Below are positions 32,736 to 45,758 of a DNA stretch of 64,000 bases, one piece after another. The DNA is taken from positions 56,540,895 to 56,604,894 of the forward strand of contig NC_081848.1 in the NCBI RefSeq assembly GCF_963259705.1, written 5' to 3'. Within the stretch, counting starts at the first letter, position 1. Each line of letters opens with the position of its first letter. The stretch is from Myotis daubentonii (lineage: Eukaryota; Chordata; Mammalia; Chiroptera; Vespertilionidae). The position numbers and the translations under genes are program-made. The notes under the pieces were generated by a model. It did no database searches and was not told where the DNA came from. It worked only from the letters and a program-made list of their open reading frames with translations.

Positions 32736-33530
32736 GTGAGATTCTGGAGATGTGAGACAAGGACCTCACGAGATGCTTCTCAGGACAAGTGACTTATCTC
32801 TTCCTCTGTCCATCTTACCCCATCTGGTCCCCCTCCAGTGAGGAATGGCTGAGCTGCAGCATGTCACTGCCCACTGCCCACTGTTCAGGAGGCCCACCCA
32901 GCAGGCAATGTGAGCTTCCATAGCTAAAGAAGAGTTTGCTTGGCATTCAGGACCCTGCATGGCCTGGTTCATCTGATCTGTTTCCATTTACTCCCAGGAG
33001 TAATGTATGCACATTAACTTATTTCAGAGGACATCAGAGTATGTAAAATGAAATGTAAAGTCTTTCTTAATCTCATCTCCCAATGGCAACTGATGTTTGC
33101 ACTTCCCATTTTTAACTCCTTTACAAGTTATTCTATGGTTTTGCATAATAAACTTCATTTCTAGTTTTGAGATATCAATATCAACAACTGTGTATATTGT
33201 GTTTCCTTATAAAACATAAGGAATTTAGCACACCACATGGACTACCACTAATCCCTCTCTCTCTCCTTACGACATTTGTTAGCTAGATTATTTTCACATG
33301 ATGTGGGGACAACCAGTGTTTTCAGCTTTAGCTCCTATGACTTCCTTTCATGTGCCCATGCCACAGCCAAATTGAGTGACATGGCATTTCCTCAAAAAGT
33401 TAACTATGAAGCATTTGAAACAATGAGAGAAACTTATTCACTCATTTCTGTGTTTACCCATGTCTACTGTGTGCCTATGCTGTGCCAGGCAGTGATCCAG
33501 GCAGGGAAGATGCAGCGATGAATATGCACA
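32736..33530. other. Short spacer (type II), right end of the segmental duplication
   Basis: This is similar to 19465-20262. Similarity ends at about 33520-33535, which is the visible right boundary of the duplicated MRGPR array. The last part resembles an L2 tail (tactgtgtgcctatgctg). No gene was seen. Confidence 0.5.
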
Positions 33531-33910
33531 GAACTATGTTGGTACATTCCAGACGAGCTGGGTGAGCTCACCCAGGGAAAGAATGTCGATGGAGAAGAGT
33601 TTTGAGACTCGGCATTCGGGCCTCCACCCTCCTGGGAGAAGAGGTTGGCCCAGCCACCACAGTAGAAAGAAGCAGCTACCTAAGGAGGGATAAAGGAGGA
33701 GAGCACTGCATCCTGAGGCTGAACTGAGGAAATGGTGTGAACACGGGAGTGAGCAATAGCTTCAATCCAGCTTGAGAGGCTGAGTAAGATGAAGACTAAG
33801 AGTTAAACCTGGGACATGCAGTATAGAGTCACTGCCGATCATGGCAGGCATGGTTCCAGGGGATGGTGAGGCTGGAAGGTTGCAGGAGTTGGCTTAGGAG
33901 AGAATGGCAA

Positions 33911-34091
33911 GATAATCCCCCCGGTGGAGCATCGACCTATGAGATCATGGTTTGATTTCCAGTCAGGGCACATGCCCAGGTTGCAGGCTTGATCCCCAGT
34001 AAGGTGTGTGCAGAAGGCAGCCAATCAGTGATTCTCACTCATCGTTGATGTTTCTATCTCTCTCTCCCTCTCCTCACTGAAATAAAAAAAG
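33911..34091 (+). repeat. VES SINE, diverged
   Basis: It contains the tRNA-like head remnants (ggtggagcatcgacctatg) and the phrases cagtcagggcacatgcccag, 'gttgcaggctt' and 'tgatgtttctatctctctct' in VES order, then an A-rich tail. The flanking agaatgg on both sides may be the target duplication. Confidence 0.75.
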
Positions 34092-34139
34092 GGGGGGAAA
34101 AAGAAAAAAAAGAATGGAAGACTTGGTGGTGAACTAGTT

Positions 34140-34463
34140 AATGAATGTTAATGGGCAACTGGGAAGCCATTTAGAGTAAAACGTAGCAGACATTATACTT
34201 CACATTTTACACCCTGTTACATTTCAAATGGATTGCATATTAAATATGAATAAGAAAATCATATAGAATTAGAAAAGAACATGAGAAAATTCTTTTGTAA
34301 TCTTGGATCAGGGACGATCTTTCTAACCATAACACAAAACTCAGAAACCATAAGTGAAAATAATGATTAAAAAAACTATGAAAATAATTTTCCTGCATGG
34401 CCAGCATCAGCAAGTCAAACAACAATCTGGAAAAATATGTATAATGCATACCTTGGGACAAAA
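34140..34463 (+). repeat. Old L1 ORF2 fragment
   Basis: AT-rich sequence with L1 ORF2-type wording ('agaaaattcttttgtaatc', then 'accataagtgaaaataatg'). It is degraded, with no open frame. Confidence 0.5.
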
Positions 34464-34870
34464 TCCTATATAATGAAAGCCTAATATGCAAATTGTCCTC
34501 TTGACCAGGGGTTCAACCGGGAGTTTGACTGCTTGCCATGACATGCACTGACCACCAGGGGGCAGTGAGGAGCATGGTTGGCATCAGCCACGCAGCACTA
34601 GCAATGGGTAGCAGTGGAGGCACTGCAGGCCCAGTGGCAGTGGCGGGGGGCAGGGCTGAGGGAGCTGGGAGGTAGGGGGGGAGGCCTGTCCCTGGATTGA
34701 TCATCACATAGACTGTGACCAGTGGCAGGCCCTGATAGCCTGGTTGGGGCTGGCCCCAGGCTGGGACAGGGAACTGGGTTGCAGCGGGCGGCAACCAACC
34801 TCCCTTGGCACCTGGGGCGGGGGGGGCGCTGCGATCTCTTTCTGGCTACCTGGGGGCAGGGGTGTGGGGG
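34464..34870 (+). mobile_element. Helitron 5' end, truncated
   Basis: It begins after an A with TCCTATATAATGAAAGCC and TAATATGCAAATTG, the HeliBat-type 5' terminus. A GC-rich interior follows. No 3' hairpin with CTAG was found, so the right limit is a guess based on the end of GC-rich sequence. Confidence 0.6.
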
Positions 34871-37800
34871 ACAGAGGTATGATGAGAATGTGAGGTGTCT
34901 GCCAAGCTCGCTCTCACTTCCACTGCTATCCTCCCTGCGGATGCCAGGGCTCACACACTGGGGAAGCACCTGTGCTCAGGTTTATGTGTTTATGTGTGTG
35001 GCTGATTTTACTACATAAACTTGCACAGATATATTTTGAGTGGGTGCTGCTCATCCCTGTGTCAGGGTCTGTTGTCATTCCACTCCACGTGGCCATCACC
35101 AGCCAGAGAAAGCCCAACGCATGCAATGAAACCAAGAAAGTGGGAGTATCCTTATGATGTCGTTTGATCTCTGGATTTGCTATGCTGGGGCTAGCTTCTC
35201 TTGCAGATTCTCAGTCGTTTGAATTAATGACAACCCATTTTTGCTAAAACTAATTCTATTTGGCTCCGTTTTTTGCTCACACAACCACAAACATATCCAT
35301 ATGAAAGTATGTATCCTGTAGTTCTTTAAGCATCTCAGGACATATTGCTCTCTCTTTGCACTGTGAGTGCTTGGAGAATAATGACCATGACTTCATGTCT
35401 CAGTGCCTGGAACAGTATCTGGCCCAATGACCAGCATATTTTTTTTTAAGTGCACACGTTGAGTCTACAAGCATGAGTGAATTAGTGATTGAATAGATGA
35501 CGTGGGGAGATGTGGGTTGGGTAGTCATTCTGGGCAGAGAACTTTTAGAGCTTATCTGTCAGTAGAAGAGCAAAACAAAATGAAGACAAAGACTATTGGG
35601 CAGGATAAAGTCCAGTTTAAAATTTACCCAGCATCTAAGAAGCACAGCCCTTGTAGGAAATAGACTCAGCTGTAGTTGCCTTAGATTAGTTTCTCACTTC
35701 CTGTAAAATTTGGAAAGCAGTGTATTGAAAGAATGGGGGAGCAGGTCACTGTGATATAGAGGATCACTTTGGGAAAGTGGAAGCAGCATATGCTGGGGTT
35801 GGGGTGGGGCAGAAAAGTCACTGGGTTACAGAATCCTTTCTATAAATACACTGGTGGGGAGTGATTTTACAATCTCTTGTGTCTTCTTGGTCAGGCTGGA
35901 AGACTATGGTGATGAGAATGACGGTTGACATAGGTGGCAGAGCCACAGGGGGCTGGAGCAAATGATTAAGATTAGCTTGAACTACTGGCTGGATAAAGGG
36001 AAGAACAGTCAGAAAGAGGAGTGAAGCTGGGATGAGCTGAGGAGCACAGGAAGTAGGAACTCCCTCATGAGAGCATGGTGCCCCTTCTCACTGAGTTATG
36101 GTTGTCTGCAGTCCTTACATAGGAAATCACATGGCTTCTCAGGCTCTTGGTGACACCAGATAAGGCAGCACGTTGTGCAAGAATCTTCCCTATCAGAGGA
36201 CCAGAAATTCATTTCAGGGTCAAGAGCTCCAGGAAGAACCTCCTACTTCAAGGCAGCTGAGCTGACTTTCTACTAGGACAGAGGAGAAGGAAGGTAAAGG
36301 CTGGTTAAATTCTTTTCTTTCCATTTCTTTGCCTTTTAGGTCAAAGTGCTCTTGTTTAAGCAACAGCCAGGTTTCTCAGAAAATCCGGGGATCGTGGAGA
36401 CAGGAGTTCTAGGGCTTCTGTTAGCTGTGTGGCGAGAGAAGCCTGGAGCCATGTTCGCCTGACTGGGGCGAGCCAGCTCCTGCCTCTCTCTGGTCCTTCC
36501 TCTCTGTTTGTTCTTTCATTCTGTGTTCTCCTGTCTGTCATCCATTTTGATCTGCTGTCAGGGAACATGAGGTGTAGGTCTGGGGAGATTCTAGAAATAA
36601 AAAACTTGGAAAACCAATATTCTAGCTTTCCTGATTAGAATGTCTCCCCCCCCCCCAAAGTACCACATAATTTCATTTAACATATATTTATTAAATGTCT
36701 ACTTTGTGCCAGGCACTGTTGTAGGCACTGGGGAATCAGGGGGTGAATATCACAGACAAAAGTCCCAGTGCCTGTTGAAATTACAATCTGGAGATATTTC
36801 TATGCACTGTTTATAAGCTTGGTTTGATTGAGTGAAAGTCTGGTTTGAGATGTCTTGTTTGATATGACCGTATTCAACTGTCAGCAAATTGCCGTGGAAG
36901 GCATCTGCCCACTACACCTTGGTGTTCTGCTCTTTCTTGAAGCTCCCTGCATTGTGCTGAGCCATATTGGTTTCTTTCACTCCATCAGCATCTCTCCAAA
37001 GCTCATAGAGATCCAGATTTCATAGGTGGGGGGGACGTCCCCTTCATCACCACATTACAGGTGGAGAATCTGAGAGTCAGCAAGGGCACGTGCACTGTCA
37101 AGGTCACATACCTGTCAGGCACAGAACAGGGAACATAACTCTAGGCTCCTCCCCAGAGTGTGCCATGCCCCTTCCCCCCAGAAGTTCTTCCCCCTGACTC
37201 TTTCTCCATTGGATGATTTTGTTGGTGTGGGACCTGCACTGCTAATAATCTCACCCTTTTCCAAAAAGGAAATGTGTTTCTTAGCCCCCGGGTTGGTCAA
37301 TTCTGATAGACAGTAGCAGCCAAAGTGCTGCTGAGACTGTCCCCAGAGGACACATAACCAGGAAGCCCCTTCTGTCAGTGTCAGGGTGCTGGCTCTCTGC
37401 CCACGCCATTCTCCAATGGGAGAGGTTCTCTCTGTGCCTCTGTCTGTGTCTCTATCTATCTATCCCTGACTCTGTCTGATTTGTGCTGTCTTTGTCTCCA
37501 ATAGTGCTGTTTATCCCTGCATGGCACTATTTCTGCTTTTCCTCTTTGTGTCCTTGGTTTTATATATCACCCCTTTCTCTCTATTCCCCACTCCTAGACC
37601 TTCATATCTCCTACAACAGTTTGAGGGGATTATCCCAAGAAAGGGCTCATTAAGACCTTTTTTAACAGCTCAGCCTGGGGGGCTTAGAGGTGTCCGGGGA
37701 CCATGGGAGAAGCAGGAAGGGCAGGCAGGGCTTTGAAGGACTCTGGAGAGTTTCTGCTGGAGCCAGAGCTGAGGCCTGGTGTCCAGCACTTTCCTGAAAT

Positions 37801-38218
37801 TGCTGTCAGCTCTAGGTTGATTCAGGCTGATTCAAGTTAACACACTACGCAGCCCCTCCCATGCCAGATCCGAGGAGGGAAACTGAGCATGTAGGAGTGA
37901 AGGGTGTGGGCATCTGGTTCTTTGATAACAATAGTACATAAAACATAAAGACACAAAGAGATTAAAATTACAGGAATGGAAAAAGATTCATCAGGCACAC
38001 ACTAACCAAAAGAGAGATGAAATCGTTATACTAACTGATTATAAGATGAATACAGGAGTGTTTTATTACTGTATTATAAAATGTTAATTACATTTTATAT
38101 ATTAGTAAAAAATATTTAAAACATAATCTAAGAAGAAATTCATTTATAATATCAAAAATGTAATTAGGAATAAATCTATGAAAAATATGTAGAACCCCAT
38201 GTGTAGAAACTTTACAAT
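34871..38218. other. Unique sequence without a recognised gene
   Basis: No open frame of convincing length or homology was seen. A reverse L2-like tail lies at about 36675-36790 (tttattaaatgtctactttg, then 'gccaggcactgttgtaggc'). The part at 37950-38218 reads as old L1 sequence that continues past the SINE at 38219. Confidence 0.4.
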
Positions 38219-38439
38219 TAAAAACATATATATTTTTATTGAATTCAGAGAGGAAAGGAGAGGAAGAGAGAGATAGAAACATCAATGATGAGAGAGAATC
38301 ATTGGTCGGCTGCCTCCTGCATGCCCCCCACTGGGGATCAAGCCCACAATCCAGGCATGTGCCCTTGATCGGAATTGAACCTAGAACCCTTCAGTCCTCA
38401 GGCCGATGCTCTACCCACTGCTCAAAACCATCCAGGGCT
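38219..38439 (-). repeat. VES SINE
   Basis: The reverse complement begins at 38439 with AGCCCTGGATGG, and the VES body with 'aagggcacatgcctgg' and a T/A-rich tail follows. It is inserted in old L1 sequence (37950-38900). The flanking caatt may be the remains of the target duplication. Confidence 0.8.
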
Positions 38440-38900
38440 ACAATTTTTTGAATGACATTAAAGACAGTTAAATGAGTGAAGAGACAGCACATGTTCATGC
38501 ATAAGAACTTTTAACATTGAAAAGATATGAATTATTTTAAATTTCTCTATTGTATATTCAATGCAATTCCAATAAAAATCTCAATAGAATTATTTAAATC
38601 TTTAATAAGCTGATATATGAATTTTAAAAGAAACATAAAAATAGATAGCATTCTTTTGACAAAGAAGCATACGGAGAAAGGATCTTCACTTTATCATCAC
38701 TTGTAGTATTTAAGACTACATGGCACAGACCTAGGGATAGACAAATAGGTCAGTAGATTAGAAAAATAGCTCAGAAACAGATTCACTTGAACACCAAACT
38801 TTGATATATGGTAGAGCTAGCATGGGAGATAAAAGGGGAAGAAGGAACATTTTATTTTAAAAAGCCAAGAAAAAAATTATTATTGTGGCACCAAAACCAA
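38440..38900 (+). repeat. Old L1 ORF2 fragment
   Basis: L1-type phrases include 'caatgcaattccaataaaa', 'gacaaagaagcatac' and 'agaaacagattcacttgaac'. It carries many stops. Confidence 0.6.
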
Positions 38901-39235
38901 ATATAACGTCTAGTCAAGGTCGGTCATGCTCAGTATATGATGCTCAGGATCCCAACCCTTAATTTCTATGCAATGTGATATCCATTTAGTCATTCACAAA
39001 ACAGGAATAATGTCTGCCTGTAGGTATTCTTAGGGAGGCAGAAGCAAGGGGAAGCAAAGGCTTCTGGTCGTCGAAGTATCATCACATCAGATGAAAAAGG
39101 AATACAAAAAAATGTGACATTCCACCTGGCACCACTAGGTGGCAGTCAATGATTACTGTGGGGATCATGTAATGCTAGACTAGGGAGAGGGAGCCGAAGC
39201 CACTGAAGTTTGGGAAGAGGTCCAATTTTAAGTAG

Positions 39236-39340
39236 GATCCTGTTGGTTGAGCATCGCTGTCCTGTGCACGGAAAGGTTGCCGGTTCAATTGTTTCGATCT
39301 CTTCCTTCTTCGCTCTAAGCATGTCCTCGGGTGAAGATTA
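39236..39340 (+). repeat. VES-like SINE fragment
   Basis: The sequence ggttgagcatcgctgtcctg followed by 'aaggttgccggttcaattg' matches the VES head. The 3' part is degenerate. Confidence 0.5.
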
Positions 39341-42300
39341 TATATATAAATATAGTAGGATAGTGAAGGGAACCCATGTTTTTTTCTAGCTGGTTATTCA
39401 TGAATGGCAGTGAGGACAGTGTGGGGCAGTGTCCATGACTTTAACCTCTGGAATGGTCATTCCCAGCCTCAAGTCCTGGATCTAACAGGATTGCTAACTA
39501 ATTTAGCCTTACTAACAGTTCAGTTACTTACCCTCAGTCACTAACCCTCAGTTTCCCCATTTGTGAAATGGTGACATCTGCCTATAGTGTTGTTGTGAGT
39601 CACTAAAGTCACAATTGAGTGCTTAGCACAAGGTAAAAAATCCTGTGACTGACCAGAACCTGCTCATCTTCACCATCATCATCTTTATTATCCCTAGTCC
39701 TTTCCCAGACTTCCACAAGCCTCTGAAGCTGGGTCTTGAAATCCAGGACCTCAAGGCCAGCAGGGTCTGAAGCTACGCGGCCCACATCAGCCACTTGAAT
39801 CTTTGGGGCCGGCAGTGGGCTGCACTCGGCTCTTCCACTGCTGCTGTGCTGCTGAGAGCCCCAGTTTCATGTCTGTTGTTGTGTCTCTATTAGAGTAGAC
39901 ACCTCGTGGAAATGTGGGCTGTAGGCTGGCAAGCCCTGTAAAGTTATAAATGTAGAGGATCATTATAACTAGTTGGTATAATTCTTCAGTTCTCACGGAC
40001 ACTTGTTGAGGAGCAGAAGAGCAAGACTCTCTGCCATGTAGGTCCCAGCAGACAGCAGCTCCTCTCTGTGTCTTTGTGGCACCAGGGAGCCCCAGTGACC
40101 TTCATGTCACCCTTTTCTCCTGGGTTCCTTAAGATCCAGCTGCTACCTGGTGAGGCTCAGCAGTCTGGTTTTCTCCAGCTTCCTCTGCTAGGGTTAGACC
40201 AGGGCTGGGTGGGGAGGGTGTGTGAGTGAACACTGTGGTGGCGGGTTGGACAGCCAAGGAGGAGGGCAGAGGTCCAGACCCAGACTGGGTTCCACTTAAA
40301 CTGCAGCTTTCTGAGGGCTGGTTGGAACCAGGCCTTGTGGTTGCTGGATGGAGGAGACCTGTGGGGTCTGGGAACTGACAGGTCACTGTACTAAACCAGC
40401 TCCTGGGATGGGGCCGGACTTTAGAAAACCAGTGTTGGAGGGTTGGGCTCATGCCCATTTACAGATTGGAGTGGGGAGTTGTGCCTTGGGAGAATGAAGA
40501 GGAAGGGCTTACTGGAGCAGAATATGTTCCAAAATGGAAGGATCCGTACAGCATCAAACTGTCTTTTCCTCTACCTCCCAAATACCTCCAATCCTGTGTG
40601 CACACAAGCCTTGTGCTCTGTGCTCTTCCCTCTTCTCTGCCTCTTGGAATCCCCTTTATCCTTCGAGCTCTCATTTGGAATAAAGTCAGTTATAGGGTAC
40701 TTTCCTCAGTTGTAACTCCCATGCTCTGCACACGCTGCTCTATCTTGATATTTATGGGTCTGTCCTTTAGGTTGGGAACTTCCTGAGAGCAGAGACCATT
40801 CGTCCATTGGTTTATTCATCCACTTATTAAATAAATATTGATTGAGACCCATTGCCTGGCAGGTTCTGCTTTTGGTGCTGGAATTTGTGCGGAGAGCCAG
40901 GCCTGAAATCCATGTCCTGACTCCTGGCCCAGTGCTCTTTATAACAGAGGTCCTACCTCCTGCTCACCTCACCCAGAGCCTGACCCCCTGGTTATACATC
41001 AGGGAAGCAGTGACGAGGGTCCACCTTCTCTCAGAGCCCTGACAGGTGATACCCTGCAATATTTGTGGGCAGGTACAGGGAGCTGGGAGGCACCTCTCTG
41101 CCACCTCTCTCTTCTTCCTAGATAATATCAGGCAGCAGTAATAGAGACACACACTTTCCTTTCCTGCCTCTGCCCCCTTCTCCCATGGGGCCATAGAGAC
41201 CAAGCTCACTGGGTTTGGCTGCAGCCCTGGTCAGCCATTCCTGGCCATGTGACCTTGGGCAACTCCCACCAGCTCTTCCAGCCTTGGTTTCCTCATTTCT
41301 ATAAAGGAGATAGAGAGAGCATCTTCTCCCTGAGGTGTGAGGAGAATCCTCTGTGATTCTGCACCTTTGATAAGTGGCAGTTCCTGTCCTCCCGCCCCAC
41401 CCTCACTCCCACCCCACAGGCCTGAGGACTGAAGTCCACTCCCATCCATGGCAAGTCAGGCTCCAACTCAGCAGATTCAGAGCTAGGAAGCTTGATATTC
41501 CTCCTCTAGTACCAGGTCCTAGATAGAGTAATAACAGTGATGACAATAATAGTGATGATAGTAATTACAGCACCATCTATCTGTGCCAGGCATTGCTAAA
41601 GCACTCTATATTTATTAAATCATATAATCTTCACTACAACCATATGAACTAGGTACCATTATCACCACCCCCCTTTTCTATGTGATGAAATTAAGACACA
41701 GAGAGGTTAAGAAATTTGTCCAAGATCACACAGCTAATGAGTAGCTGTCTGAAAGTAAGAGATATTCTGTGTAGCTGTGGTACAGCTGGTTGCCACAGCA
41801 TGCGGCCAAATGAAAAAAGTGAGCCTAGGATATGTGAAGTGGGACATAAAAGATGCCCAGCACATCTAGGAACCCTCTTCCCAGGGCACCCAGACACCCT
41901 GTGAGCCAGGCCTCTGCGGACTCTTCCTCCCATTGGGTGCTGCCTGCATCAATGTTCTGGAGGAGGAAAGAGGCGGGGTGGGAGTAGCTGGTGGTCCATG
42001 CTCCCTCCTCAGGACACACAAGGCTTCCAGGAATTCTCCCAAATGTCCAGAGTCCATGTGGCACAATACTCGCTATGCTTTGAAGTAAAAAAAACACAGA
42101 GCTCACACATGGCCCTGAAATGAATCATCAGGTTTTCATTTCCTCATGAAAATGTTCTCCAATACACTGGACTCTAACCAATTCCTAAACTGCTTATGAC
42201 AATTCAAAATGTCATTTTCCATTCTGCCTCTGTTCTAAGGACCAGAGCAGGGTAGCCGGAGAAATCCCATGTGAGAATCCCATGGAGGCAGACAGTGGCT

Positions 42301-43593
42301 GAAGCGTCTAACGATGTGAGGGTGTGCCCATCACTGGGGGTGTTACCTGTCTGGCAGAGGGTGACTTGCCAGACACCTTGGGCTCTGATAGTCTGACGCA
42401 TTGTCATTCTGTTAGTCAACCTTGGAAATCTCTGGAGAGGATGACTCAGAGTTAGCCATTCTGAGCAGGGTAATCAGAAAAATACAGTCCTGGTTGTTCT
42501 AGTTTCTAGGAAGTATTTGGAAAAGTCTTGATTGATGAGGAAATTGATGAGTGATTAACGACTCTCAGAGAAGCTTCTTTCCTCCATTCCGGCCTCTCCC
42601 AGGGGCCGTCACAGGGGCCTGGTTTCCTCTATGCACACAGAAGAAGGGTGTGTGGCCCAGCAGGTCTCCATCTTGGGGTTCAGCTGGGAAAAAATTAAAA
42701 CCTGAAATAAATGGAACCCATTACATTTACAATTGAATTTCAAAGGGCCGAGTCCCTAAAATGCCCTCTCCCAACCAAATAATCTGAGCGCAGAGCTCAG
42801 AGCACTCAGAGCTGTCCTCTGGAGACAAGGAATGTGTACCGTCCCCTGCCCGCCAAGTGTGTTGAGTCAGTCTTGCTGAAGTCCGCCAGCCTGGGGCTTC
42901 AGCCACCTTCTTTATTACACTGAAAAATCTTCTAAGCAGCAGCGGTGACAGTAAGGATTTACATTTGTACAGAAGATTGCAATTGACAAGGTACCTCCGT
43001 GTTCATTCCCATTTGATCCTCAGAAGACACTCCGAAGACAGAGATCTTAAGGACTTGAGCAAAGGTAATTGGCTTCTAAGGAGCAGATCCAGGACTTGAA
43101 TCTAGGGTTCTTGGTTACAAATTATTCAGCTCCAGCTACTGACTGCCCTTCTTGGGAGAGATCATTTGACTCCTTGCATCATTGCAGCCCCTCAGAATAC
43201 ATAAGCCTTATGAAAGGAGAAGAGTTTCATTTTCACAACCTTGAAAGCAAAAATGCTTCAGGGGATCATCTTAGGCTACAACCGGTCCCTGCCCACTCCT
43301 CTGCGTGCCTCCTCTCCTGTGTCACAGCAGAGAGTCCTTAGGTGGCTTCAGTGTGGTTACATCAAAGTTCATGCTTGTTTTCATGAAGGAAGGCAGCCTG
43401 CATAGTGGCTGAGAGCACAGTTTCCAGGCTTCCCTTCCCTTCAGCTGTGTGGTCTTGGACAAGTTAACTAACTTCCCTGAACCTCAATTTCGCATGGCCC
43501 ATCTCATGGGATGTGATACTGATGAAATGAGCTAAAGTACTGGAGAGCTTTGCAGTGTTCAGCACATAATCGGTGCTCATTAAGTACTGAACA
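39341..43593. other. Unique sequence with scattered MIR/L2 remnants
   Basis: No gene was recognised. MIR-like stretches lie at about 39500-39610 (minus), 41225-41330 (minus), 42935-43110 (plus) and 43395-43560 (minus). A reverse L2 tail lies at about 40800-40880. Short open frames here lack any homology that I recognise. Confidence 0.4.
41520..41770 (+). repeat. MIR-type ancient SINE
   Basis: This is the best-preserved MIR here: 'ctgtgccaggcattgctaaa', 'aggtaccattatcacc', 'cacagagaggttaag' and 'gatcacacagctaatgag', in consensus order. Confidence 0.8.
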
Positions 43594-43727
43594 TCTATAA
43601 CAATAAAAGTTTAATATGCTAATTAGACCAGACGTCCTTCTGGACGACCTTCTGGATGACCTTCTGGATGAAGCTGCAGCAGTGCAGGCTGAGCCCCTTG
43701 CACGATTTTCGTGCATTGGGCCTCTAG
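43594..43727 (+). mobile_element. Miniature Helitron (134 bp)
   Basis: It starts with TC after A (43593) and ends with CTAG before T (43728), with no target duplication, as Helitrons do. The 5' part reads TCTATAACAATAAAAG and TAATATGCTAATTAG. The 3' end has the hairpin GCACGA-ttt-TCGTGC 12 bases before CTAG. The interior has about three copies of a 13-base 'ccttctggatga' unit. Confidence 0.88.
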
Positions 43728-43799
43728 TAGCTATATAAAGCAGACTGTAGGTAAAGCCTTTGAACTGCCAAGACTCATTCTTGCAGCCTTGACAGAACA

Positions 43800-43990
43800 C
43801 ATGCTCTATGCCAGGTGCTTCGGTGTGCATTGCTCACTGGCTCCACCCAGCAACCCTACAAGATAGGTATTATGCCCATTTTACACACAAGGAAATGAGG
43901 CTTACTTGCCAGCTATTGTCTTTCGTAAGTGTCAGAACTGGGATTTGAATTCAGCTGTCTGGCTCTTATTCCAATCGTCTACTGCACCGT
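43800..43990 (+). repeat. MIR-type ancient SINE
   Basis: The order 'tatgccaggtgcttcgg', 'ataggtattatgcccatttt', 'aaggaaatgaggctta' and 'gggatttgaattcagctg' is that of MIR. Confidence 0.75.
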
Positions 43991-45715
43991 AGACGGTCAC
44001 CAGTATGTAGAGATTGGAAAGGGTGTGTTATTGATTAGGAGTGGTTACAGGAGCCCCCAAATTGGGGTGTCCAGGGGATGGACCTCTAGAGTTGTAGCTC
44101 TCTCACACTTGCTGGGCAACTTTGAGCCAGTCACATAATCTCTCTGGACCTCACTGGCTTTATCTGCAAATAAGGAGGTTGGACAGATTGTCTCAAAAAT
44201 CCTTTCTAGCTATAGCCTGATGCAATGAACCTCAGATTTCAGAAGAGACTCCAGAACAGGATCTTTGAATGGAGGAAGCATAACAGTGACCCCTGAAATC
44301 TCAGATCAGTTTTGCTGTTTGAACCCTTGTGTTTCTGCGCAAATTCAGAATCTGCCAGAGGAAAACTCTAATTATCCTACAGGGACAAGCCCAGCTAGTA
44401 ATTACCCCTATTATTTTTAATTGTATTTTATAAGGTGCCTTTCATCCATGATCTCAAAGGGTTTCTCAAACATTCATTAGTGGAGTCCCACCCCCCTCCT
44501 GTGTGGATATGAAAGACAGAGACTGATTTTAATGTCAGAAAAGAGGTGGCTGGGGGACTTCATTTCACCCCTGAGTTCCCAGGAGTCATTTCACCTCTGA
44601 GTTCAAAGGAGAGAAGAACAGATTTATGCCAGGGAAATGCCTACCTTCAGAAGGAGTTCAGGTGAAGAGGAGATGGATCAGAAAATGCTCCTCATTTTTC
44701 AAAAATCAACTTCTGTCTGGAAGAGCCTAGGAGAGGGCCATTCAATCTGACCGGCTTCATTTCACATTAGACTTACCCAGCAGTTGTCCTTTGAGCTGGT
44801 GTCTAGCACACAGGACTGTGTTAGGTGACATGAAGGATGTAAGGGAAGTAAGGGTTTAAGCATATACCCACTGAAGATTGGGGTACATTGGTGTAAGCAC
44901 AGGCACCTCCCTGGAGAGCCCTGATGCCTGAAGCCAAAGCTAAGATGCTCCAGCTTGTGTCCTTAGCAGTAAGTGGAGAGAATGAGTTTGGGTCCACGTG
45001 CTGAGTCCAGGGCCATGATTCACAAATGACAGAAAGGACCATTTTGAGTTTCTGATCATGAGAGCCACTCCTCTCCTTTCCTCCCCACTCCCTGAACCAC
45101 AACCAAGCCAATTGGGGCAGTTGTACCAGGTTCCTTTCATCCATGTTCCAGGGAATGAATAGAAGGGATCACTGTGGAGGTGTGAGAAGCTTCTCTCCCA
45201 GGGTTGGGTGGGGAGTCTTTCCTGCTGGTTTGTGAACTCTTGAAGGACAGACAGGACTCTGCCTGCCTCTTTACCACTTTCCCCAGCACGTGTTCTGGGC
45301 ACAGAAGGGTGGATGCTCAGAAGATATTTGTTGAATAAAGGAGCATATCTCGAAGCTGCCACTCTGCTTCTGGCCTTGCAAGATGGTGTGATACAAGCTA
45401 GAGAAAGATCTTTTCCTCCTCAGCTTGGAAGTGGCTAGATCCAAAGGGCAGTCAGGGCCACAGAGCTCTAGTGGCTTCATAAACTAAAGATGGAAGTCAC
45501 TGTTAAGTTGGGCGTGAGGGTACCAATGTTGTGGTGACTGAGGGCCTCAGGATGAGATGGTGTGGGAAGCAAGGCACATAGTATGAGGCAACAGAGAGGA
45601 GGACTGTCCTGGCTGCTTGGAGCATGGGGGTCCTTTAAAGAAGAAGGTCAGAATCCATGGAGTAGGGCTTCCAACCATGTCAGTGATGGGGCCTCCAAGG
45701 GCCCTTGACTGGTAC
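43991..45715. other. Unique sequence, no gene seen
   Basis: A reverse MIR stretch lies at about 44095-44190 (gggcaactttgagccagtca). Nothing else was recognised. Confidence 0.4.
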
Positions 45716-45758
45716 TCTCCACACTTGATCTTAGCCAAAAAGCCAAGCAGCAAACGAT
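45716..45758 (-). pseudogene. U2 snRNA 5'-end pseudogene fragment
   Basis: The reverse complement contains TTTTTGGCTAAGATCAAGTG, matching the branch-point-recognition region and 5' end of U2 snRNA (which starts ATCGCTTCTCGG). Only about 40 bases match, with changes near the 5' end. There is no promoter or full-length body, so it is a retroposed fragment. Confidence 0.65.
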
